Assembly: GCA_950097015.1 (NCBI GenBank)
Contig: CATNEN010000033.1
Coordinates: forward strand, 3,394,001-3,458,000
Direction: 5' to 3'
Length of the DNA stretch: 64,000 bases
Origin: Macrostomum hystrix
Lineage: Eukaryota > Platyhelminthes > Macrostomidae
In this document: piece by piece, positions 58,101 to 64,000 of the stretch
Layout of the letters: each line of letters starts with the position of its first letter
Numbering within the stretch: position 1 is the stretch's first letter
Translations under genes and position numbers: made by a program
Notes under the pieces: model-generated
Seen by the model: the letters and a program-made list of their open reading frames with translations, nothing else
Databases searched by the model: none
Told to the model about the DNA's origin: nothing

Positions 58101-61100
58101 ACCGCATATTGAAATATTGTGAGGGCTATGGTGAACGCACAAAGAATATAGAACCGAGCACACCTGCCTCTCCCCGGGTCCTTCTGTTCTGAAGGAAGGA
58201 GACAGAATAGAACTCGAGTACCAGCAGCTGCTAGGCGAAATGAGAAAGAAGCCCAGACTCTCCCAGATTTGGCAAATATGCTCAAGCAGTTGATGAGCTT
58301 CGTGAGGAGAAGGATATCGCAAACACAGCCAATTTCATCCCCTTATGGCCACTCGCGAGCTTGTTTGTGTGCGCCCTTGCGTGCAGCCAGCACCCCAGCC
58401 CTCCCCACAATCCGATTGTCTTCTGAATTCTGATCTTGGAGATTTCTATGGGAAATGCTTCGAGTTTCCGGAGCGGCATAGCCCGTAGATTGCACGACAA
58501 CAATTCGCCGAATTATGCTTTCAATGCTTTCAAGAAATGATCTTAGTAAACTCATATACCAGCAAACAATGACTTACATAGAAAAGTTGTACCGTCAATA
58601 CCTCTGCACTGGAACTGACACATTCGGATGGTCGTGTCAGTTATTCACTACTCAGTCAGTAGCTTGACGCGGATTCGACCAGTTAGCTGTCACTAAAGAC
58701 ACGAGAGAAGCAACTGAGTGGAAAGACGGGGGAGTCTGTGAGGGAGGAGACACGGGAGAGAGAGAAGAAAGGGGAGAGGAAGAAGACGGTGAAGAGAAAG
58801 ACATTGAAGACAGGGTAGAGAAGGGAAAGACAATGGAGAGAGGGAATGTCGGAAGACTGGGGGAGAAAGAGAAGACAGGAGAAAAAAGGAAGACTGGACA
58901 GAGAGAGGAAAGACAGGCGAGAGAGAGATAGGGGTTAAGACATGGGAGAAAAGACAAGGGAGAGAGAGGGAAGACAGGGGAGAGAAGACAAGGGAGAGAG
59001 AGAGGGAAGGCAGGGGAGAGAGAGTGAAGACAAGGGAGAGAGGGGGAAGACGGGAGAGAAGACAAGGGAGAGAGAGGGAAGGCAGGGGAGAGAGAGTGAA
59101 GACAAGGGAGAGAGGGGGAAGACAGGGGAGAGAAGACAAGGGAGAGAGAGGGAAGACAGGGGAGAGAAGACAAGAGAGAGATAGGGAAGCAGGGGAGAGG
59201 GAGAGGGAAGAAGGAGGGGAGAGAGGGAAGACAAGAGAGAGATAGGGAGCAGGGGAGAGGGAGAGGGAAGAAGGAGGGGAGAGAGGGAAGCAAGGGGGGT
59301 AGAGAGAAGACAAGGGAGAGAGGGGGAGCATGGCAGAGTGTGAGAGGGATAGGAGATTTCAAAAGGGTGAAGAGAGGGAGACAGGATGATTGAGAAAGGA
59401 GGATTGGACTGAGAAGGAGATGAAATAGCCGAATTGAAGGTGAAAAAATATGCGGAGATCAACAGACAGTGCTTAACCCCGCCCATTTAATCGTTACTCG
59501 TACAAGCAGTTAAAACAAAAGGCTTAGTATTAAAACAGCCCTTTGTAAAGCAGAGCAAAGGCTAGCTAGGCCACTCCCGTACCAGTGCGATGTATGTAAA
59601 TAGAAATAGTTACAAAATAACTGCAGTATAATGTTCAGCTGTGGTGCAGCAGCAGCTGCAGCAGCAGCTGACTCATGCGGACAAAACACGGATCTATTTC
59701 TAACGTGTCTGAAACTGGTCTGGTCTGGTCAGCACGATGGCAGGTACATGTAGTTAGTGTTCAAAATCCCACTACTCCATATTATTACAAAGACTATTTG
59801 TGTGTATTATGAATTATGGAGATCTGTGCAGTCCAATTGAATTACTTTGGCCCAACTGGCTACACTGATACCCGACATCAGAAACGCTGGCAGCGACGGC
59901 GAACTAACAGTCTCCCATCCATGCCTGACACACGCGCGCATCTGCACCCACCCTGTGCACCCACCCTCCACTCGCATGCGTGACTTCTGGATGAAGGCTG
60001 CAGGGCAGGACCTGAACAGCCATCATTTTGAAGGCGGATTAGGAGTAAGGCGGGAACCCCTGGGTGCGGTTTAGGTGAGGCATGATCCTGAAGAATGAAG
60101 GGAAGGAAGTCCCGCTTCCTCGAAACGGGAAGTGAAAGGGCCTGCTTCTGCCCCGGAGGCCACTGCCCGCCCGCCCTGCCTCTCTACTGTCGAGAGGCCG
60201 GTGGTAGCCGAACGAACGGGGAAGCACGATAGCGCAATGAAAGGGAGCACGGGACGGATGCAGTGGAAGAGGGGAGATAGATTCCCTCTAAAGACAAAAA
60301 AGGCGCGCCTAGTTGCCGCATCCAATCTGACCATGACAAACGAGCTACTGACGAATGCCGCTGTACTGGCCTAGGGAGGGGGAGAGGCAGAGCTAGCAGA
60401 GAAGCTGCTTGTGACACTGATCCGGCCTGCAAGCGGCACACAATGACAAGAAATGATGATGGATGCGGCAACTAGCTACCCTGCTCTGCTAGGAGACCCA
60501 GAGCTGATTGCCAGGGATATTCAGTTCTCAAAATCCCTAAACCTCTAGCAACGGAAACACTTTTGAAAGAACAAACAGAAGATCGATAATACCACTTCCG
60601 CATTTCTGTTACAGTAACTGAATTGCTCCCAACTGTACTGAGAACAAGCCCAAATCCTGACAAGAGAGTAACAGCAATTCCAAACCTGAATAACTGGGAT
60701 AATGGCAATCCCAAACCTGAATAACTGGGATAATGGCAATCCCAAACCTGAATAACTGGGATAATGGCAATCCCAAACCTGAATAGCTGGGATAATGGCA
60801 ATCCCAAACCTGAATAACTGGGATAATGGCAATCCCAAACCTAAATAACTGGGATAATGGCAATCCCAAACCTGAATAACTGGGATAATGGCAATCCCAA
60901 ACCTAAATAACTGGGATAATGGCAATCCCAAACCTGAAAAACTGGGATAATGGCGACTCCAAACCTGAATAACTGGGATAATGGCAATTCCAAACCTGAA
61001 TAACTGGGATAATGGCAATCCCAAACCTGAATAACTGGGATAATGGCGACTCCAAACCTGAAAAACTGGGATAATGGCGACTCCAAACCTGAATAACTGG

Positions 61101-62682
61101 GATAATGGCAATTCCAAACCTGAATAACTGGGATAATGGCAATCCCAAACCTGAATAACTGGGATAATGGCAATCCCAAACCTGAATAACTGGGATAATG
61201 GCAATCCCAAACCTGAATAACTGGGATAATGGCAATCCCAAACCTAAATAACTGGGATAATGGCAATCCCAAACCTGAAAAACTGGGATAATGGCGACTC
61301 CAAACCTGAATAACTGGGATAATGGCGACTCCAAACCTGAATAACTGGGATACTGGGGATTCCGAACCTGAATAACTGGGATAATGGGATTCCAAACCTG
61401 AATAACTGGGATAATGGCGACTCCAAACCTGAATAACTGGGATAATGGCGACTCCAAACCTGAATAACTGGGATACTGGGGATTCCGAACAAAAATAACT
61501 GGGATTATGGCAATTCCAAACCTGACGATCTATGATAAGGGCGATTGCAAGTCTGAGGAGGTGGGAGAAACTGTATCCTAATCCTGAGGACCCTGAGGCC
61601 CACAATGAATCACGCATCACAAACAGACCTGATCAGATTCCGATAAAAATACAATGATACATGAACGGATAAGAATGCGAGGCTAAGCGAAGCCATCTCT
61701 CTGCGGTCAAGGAAGCGAAACAGGCGGGCTTCAAGATTAGACGAGCCAGTAGGCGCAGAGCTGGAGGCTAATTTGCATAATTAATGCGGGCAAGAAGCCA
61801 AGCCGCCATTTATTTGCCCACCACGCCAGGGCACTAACTACCAGCCCACCCCAAGCCCCCAAACCGGCACCCGGATACACACAGAAGTGGTTAGCAAGTG
61901 GTTAGATAAAAAAAAACTGGCTGGCCACTGCCACCCATTGAAGTTCCCGCCTGCCCGTCTGCCCACCTCTCTGCCCCGCCACGTCTGGTCAGGCATATTA
62001 GCCAAGTCGGTGCGTGTGTGTGTGTGCAAATTTAGCTAATGGAAAGAAAGCAATTATTCTATCGTTGGCATCTCCGATTCTCAGGTCTCCGGGTTGCTGA
62101 GCTGACTCAGGGATTAGGAGACCGCATACTGAAAAAAGCATACTCCGTGTATTACGGCCCAACGCCGTCGTTGTTGCGAACAGATTTCCATTTAGATTTC
62201 TTCCAGAACAGTACAATAAAACTAGCGCGGCGGCGCCTTTGAAATAAAGCTTTCCAGGAAAAGCAGCCAGAGGATTTGAGAAAGACTAAGTAGCTGCTAT
62301 GAGAATGCATGCGAGACCGGATACCCGTAAAAACTACCATTTATTAACTCAATGGTGAATGGCTTAACAAACGAACCACCCTTAAGAACCCGAAGTATAG
62401 GCGGTGACAGGCGGTGACCAGCCCAAAGCGCTGGAATCGCGAACTCACATTCGGTTCAACGTAGCTGCCGTAAAGAATAGCCTTAGCCGGCACAGACGGG
62501 TGGTAATGACTGCGGCCATCCGGTTGCATGTCCTGATGGTGGTTGTGACCAGCTGCTGGATAAACACCAGTATTAGCCGGCTGCTGCTGCTGCTGCTGCT
62601 GCGGAAGAATGAGCATTTCTGCCTGTTGCTGTTGTTGCTGCTGCTGATGCTTGTAGCCGCCGCTTCTTACTCCAGGGACAAA
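42724..62682 (-). CDS. RBMS/alan-shepard-type RNA-binding protein with two RRMs
   Basis: Exons, minus strand: 62682-62449, 48988-48757, 48167-48061, 45549-45334, 44220-43513, 42933-42724; at least 568 residues and all phases fit. It binds single-stranded RNA or DNA and acts in splicing or mRNA stability (family knowledge). N-terminal exon Gln-rich (YKHQQQQQQQQ, YHPSVPAKAILYGSYVEPN). RRM1: NLYIRGL and KGYGFVDF. RRM2: DPTNIYIKNLP and GAGFIRFEKEQ. After RRM2: KYGCPRPLEAKLADKTNQRK, then an exon dominated by four poly-Ala runs, and a last exon (RGSWIGYDPSSAYAMFAGAG, ending YQHLGLAVDQQ). The spacing between RNP2 and RNP1 is longer than usual in both RRMs. The start codon is not resolved: the first exon is open to an ATG at 62730 but has a good acceptor (CGCACAG) at 62683-62689, so more 5' exons may lie right of the window. 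Confidence 0.9.
42934..43512. repeat. RBMS intron made of a 24-bp minisatellite
   Basis: About 22 units of CCTACTCAACACTGAGCTGG plus TGTG, covering 42960-43500 of a 579-bp intron. Only about 25 to 30 bp on one side and 12 bp on the other are not repeat. A 14-bp palindrome ACTCAAGCTTGAGT (43494-43507) stands at the donor side. Confidence 0.93.
44221..45333. repeat. RBMS intron made of a GTCATGGAGTCGGGTCAGAG array
   Basis: About 44310-45315. Two alternating units, GGTGGGTCATGGAGTCGGGTCAGA-like and GGTGAAACAGGTCCAGA-like, combine into higher-order units of about 40 bp in the second half. The array ends about 17 bp from the exon at 45334. Confidence 0.9.
45550..48060. other. RBMS intron with MITE copy 2
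   Basis: Holds the MITE (45697-46419). The remaining 46430-48050 is AT-rich, with a GGGGTGTTCCAAACACCC foldback near 46730 that may mark an old transposon end. No exon seen. Confidence 0.5.
45697..46419. mobile_element. hAT-type MITE carrying an internal minisatellite, copy 2
   Basis: 723 bp, flanked by a perfect 8-bp target duplication GTTTATAT (45689-45696 and 46420-46427). Same terminal inverted repeats as copy 1 and nearly identical subterminal sequences (GACGACAGCGGGCCGCATTG; CAGGACACTGTAGATGTCAG). The inner 16-bp array (GAGACACGGGAGAGAT, with CACAGG variants) is shorter than in copy 1. Confidence 0.93.
48345..48738. repeat. 21-bp minisatellite in RBMS intron
   Basis: About 18 copies of GACAGATGTGGAAGAGGGTGT, with GGGACAGG variants at the left end. 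It fills most of the 589-bp intron 48168-48756 and ends about 20 bp from the RRM1 exon donor. Confidence 0.92.
48989..51184. other. RBMS long intron, first part, with pure (CAG)21
   Basis: A run of 21 perfect CAG (49121-49183, CTG in the RBMS direction). GC-rich sequence follows at 49380-49680, then unremarkable sequence. A minus-strand frame at 49366-49644 with a possible donor at its end was examined and not accepted as an exon. Confidence 0.55.
51185..51928. repeat. Free 16-bp array related to the MITE-internal array
   Basis: About 46 units alternating GAGATGAGACACATGA, GAGATGAGATACCAGA and GAGATGAGACACGGGA. The last type is the unit inside the two MITEs. No CAGGGGT ends or subterminal sequence are found on either side. 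Confidence 0.93.
52450..53185. repeat. 32-bp minisatellite in RBMS intron
   Basis: Unit CCTGATAACTGCGGAGTTCC plus TGATTAGACAGT, with a half unit (AGGAGTTCCTGATTAGACAG) inserted at irregular steps, giving composite periods. Confidence 0.92.
53190..54515. other. RBMS intron, non-repeat stretch
   Basis: Purine-rich on the plus strand at 53400-53900. Several frames occur but none shows a family signature or matching splice sites. Nothing further recognised. Confidence 0.45.
54520..55625. repeat. 35-bp minisatellite with CCATACTGACAG core
   Basis: Early units are about 23 to 35 bp and varied (AGCTGACCATACTGACAGTC). Later units are a homogeneous 35 bp (CTGACAGTCTGACTGAAGAA plus GTCCTACTGACCATA), some lacking ACAG. 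Confidence 0.93.
56255..57910. repeat. 23-bp minisatellite with CCATACTGACAG core
   Basis: About 72 units of CTGACAGACTTTAGCTGGCCATA with GACC, GCCAAACA and TGGCTG variants arranged in repeating groups of several units (for example the run CCTTAGCTGGCTGTACTGAC recurs). It shares its 12-bp core with the array at 54520, from which it is separated by about 630 bp of single-copy sequence. Confidence 0.93.
57911..60660. repeat. RBMS intron: GGGAGAGA-rich purine tract region
   Basis: 58930-59330 is a strongly polarised purine tract built from units such as GACAAGGGAGAGAGAGGGAA and GACAGGGGAGAGAA. Such tracts can form triplex or H-DNA. The rest, 57911-58900 and 59340-60660, has no recognised feature. 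Confidence 0.6.
60670..61512. repeat. 31-bp minisatellite in RBMS intron
   Basis: About 27 units of AAACCTGAATAACTGGGATA plus ATGGCAATCCC, with GCGACTCC and GGGATTCC variants. Confidence 0.92.
61513..62448. other. RBMS intron, last part
   Basis: Single-copy sequence without a recognised feature, next to the 5'-most exon seen (62449-62682). Confidence 0.4.
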
Positions 62683-62854
62683 CTGTGCGAGTTGAAGTGA
62701 GATTAAAATATAGCTTAGATGTTTATGCAACAGTCACGCATTTGCATAAGCATTGCACATCGATGCCAAACCCAGCATGGCAAAGCGGACTGACTGACGA
62801 TTTTAACAGACAAACTCGTGCAACAGGCATACGAGAGAGCTTCTGGAGAGTGAC

Positions 62855-63225
62855 AGCTGAATCTGAGGATCTGGGAGAATGGCAGCTCAAACTGAGGATC
62901 TGGGAGAGTGGCAGCTCAATCTGAGGATCTGGGAGAGTGGCAGCTAAATCTGAGGATCTGGGAGAGTGGCAGCTCAACCTGAGGATCTGGGAGAGTGGCA
63001 GCTCAATCTGAGGATCTGGGAGAGTGGCAGTTCAATCTGAGGATCTGGGAGAGTGGCAGCTGAATCTGAGGATCTGGGAGAGTGGCAGCTCAACCTGAGG
63101 ATCTGGGAGAGTGGCAGCTCAACCTGAGGATCTGGGAGAGTGGCAGCTCAACCTGAGGATCTGGAACAGTGGCAGCTCAACCTGAGGATCTGGGAGAGTG
63201 GCAGCCCAGTCTGGGGATCTGGGAT
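62855..63225. repeat. 29-bp minisatellite
   Basis: About 12 units of ATCTGAGGATCTGGGAGAGT plus GGCAGCTCA. It lies upstream (RBMS direction) of the 62449-62682 exon, so it is in a further RBMS intron or in its 5' region. Confidence 0.9.
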
Positions 63226-64000
63226 CTGAGCCTGAGCCGCAGGGCCTGCTGAACTGAAGTTAAGCAGCAGAAACAGAAGAATCCAGGAACTCGAAGACAA
63301 TTCATCGATTTTAATTTTGGGGGCGGAGGGAAAGGGGCGAAGGGCAACTAGACTGTTTGCTTGCCCCACTGCAAAGCCCCGTCAGCTCCTCAGTTTTCAT
63401 TATACTGAGTAAACAAGGGTGAGGAAAGAGGACAGGAACTGCTGAGACGAAGGGCCGCCAGCAACCAAGGCTGCCAAGACTAAGCTGGAGAATTCGCCAA
63501 GAGATAGAGAGCGGTGGAGTGGGGTGGCTGCAGGAGGAAAGCAGGCAGATGCTGAGCAATCACGAGGAAGTGAAGGGTCGGCAATGAAGGCACAATTTGG
63601 ATGAATAAATATATACGCATAACCGCCGCTCCACTTACAGTTGCTAGAGTTCAGTTGGGGACGCATTTTTTATTGCATGGGAGACAGACACAGGGATGCA
63701 AAGTAGACCAGAGGGCGGCAGGTCCGAGTTTGGCCACTCGAGGATTCGCATCCCCAATTCGGGGATTTTGGGAATATGGGCGGGGGGCAGAGAGTCGGCA
63801 TACAATAAATCAACAAAGGCCCGAGAGGGGCAGCTGCAGCCTGATGAGAAAAGTGCAGCCGGGGCGGGCAGCTGCCTTCAACAGTCTCTGGTCCGGCTTG
63901 GCCAGTCGAATGAAATAGGAGCGCAGAGAGAGAGAGGCAGATAGTAGGTAGGGAGCAGGAAGATAGCAATGAGAAATGAGCAGTAGGGGGGCCGGGTGTG
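63226..64000. other. Right edge, unassigned
   Basis: No convincing exon. A donor-like CAACT|GTAAGT on the minus strand at 63639, preceded by an ATG at 63666, does not fit the phase of the next RBMS exon. It could be a non-coding 5' exon. Confidence 0.35.

Noticed and set aside
58652-59486. Overlapping Leu/Ser/Pro-rich minus-strand frames
   Set aside because: Three frames are open at once because the strand is nearly pure pyrimidine. No family signature.
60545-61620. Minus-strand frames of HYPSYSGL repeats
   Set aside because: 31-bp array cycling through all three frames.
63639-63666. Start exon of RBMS (MRPQLNSSN, donor GTAAGT, minus strand)
   Set aside because: It ends in phase 1 but the exon at 62682 starts in phase 0. 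It may still be a non-coding 5' exon.

Overview
This is animal nuclear DNA. It shows GT-AG introns whose phases join correctly, polyadenylation signals, tRNA-derived SINEs and hAT-type MITEs, and genes for an L-type calcium channel, alpha-tubulin, a myosin light chain, 14-3-3, a TESK-like kinase and an RBMS-type RNA-binding protein. The animal universal stress protein, moderate GC and extreme density of minisatellites suggest a lophotrochozoan, possibly a Macrostomum-like flatworm. The species is inference and is not proven.

Layout. (1) Positions 1-21301, plus strand: the 3' half of a Cav1 (L-type) alpha-1 gene, from repeat III S5 to the stop codon. I placed 23 exons; all but one junction joins in phase. 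A small intact Crumbs/CRB3-like gene (2238-2567) sits inside one of its introns. Two successive exons (6858-7060 and 7158-7294) look like mutually exclusive versions of the start of IVS6. (2) 24255-24725 myosin essential light chain, 25832-26305 universal stress protein, 27649-29143 alpha-tubulin, all plus strand. (3) 30053-31770, minus strand: TESK-like kinase. (4) 35016-36842, plus: RING/B-box (TRIM-like) protein. (5) 37872-40572, plus: divergent 14-3-3 in four exons. (6) 42724-62682, minus: RBMS/alan-shepard-type protein with two RRMs; its 5' end is not resolved.

Almost every intron above about 500 bp is largely one minisatellite, with a unit (10 to 62 bp) private to that intron. Many arrays abut a splice site. 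Two introns hold copies of a hAT MITE (8-bp target duplications) that carries a 16-bp minisatellite inside it. A related free array lies in the RBMS intron. At least three SINE families are present, including a nested inverted pair and a 590-bp element with a 12-bp target duplication. An intron of the 14-3-3 gene contains 13 perfect TGACGTCA (CRE) sites, 12 of them in a strict 18-bp tandem array.

The genes do not form one pathway. The channel, light chain, tubulin, TESK and 14-3-3 genes are all general excitability, muscle or cytoskeleton functions. The clearest new items are the nested Crumbs gene, the IVS6 exon pair, the minisatellite-carrying MITE and the CRE array. All exon limits come from reading splice consensus and frame by eye. 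No database search was run.
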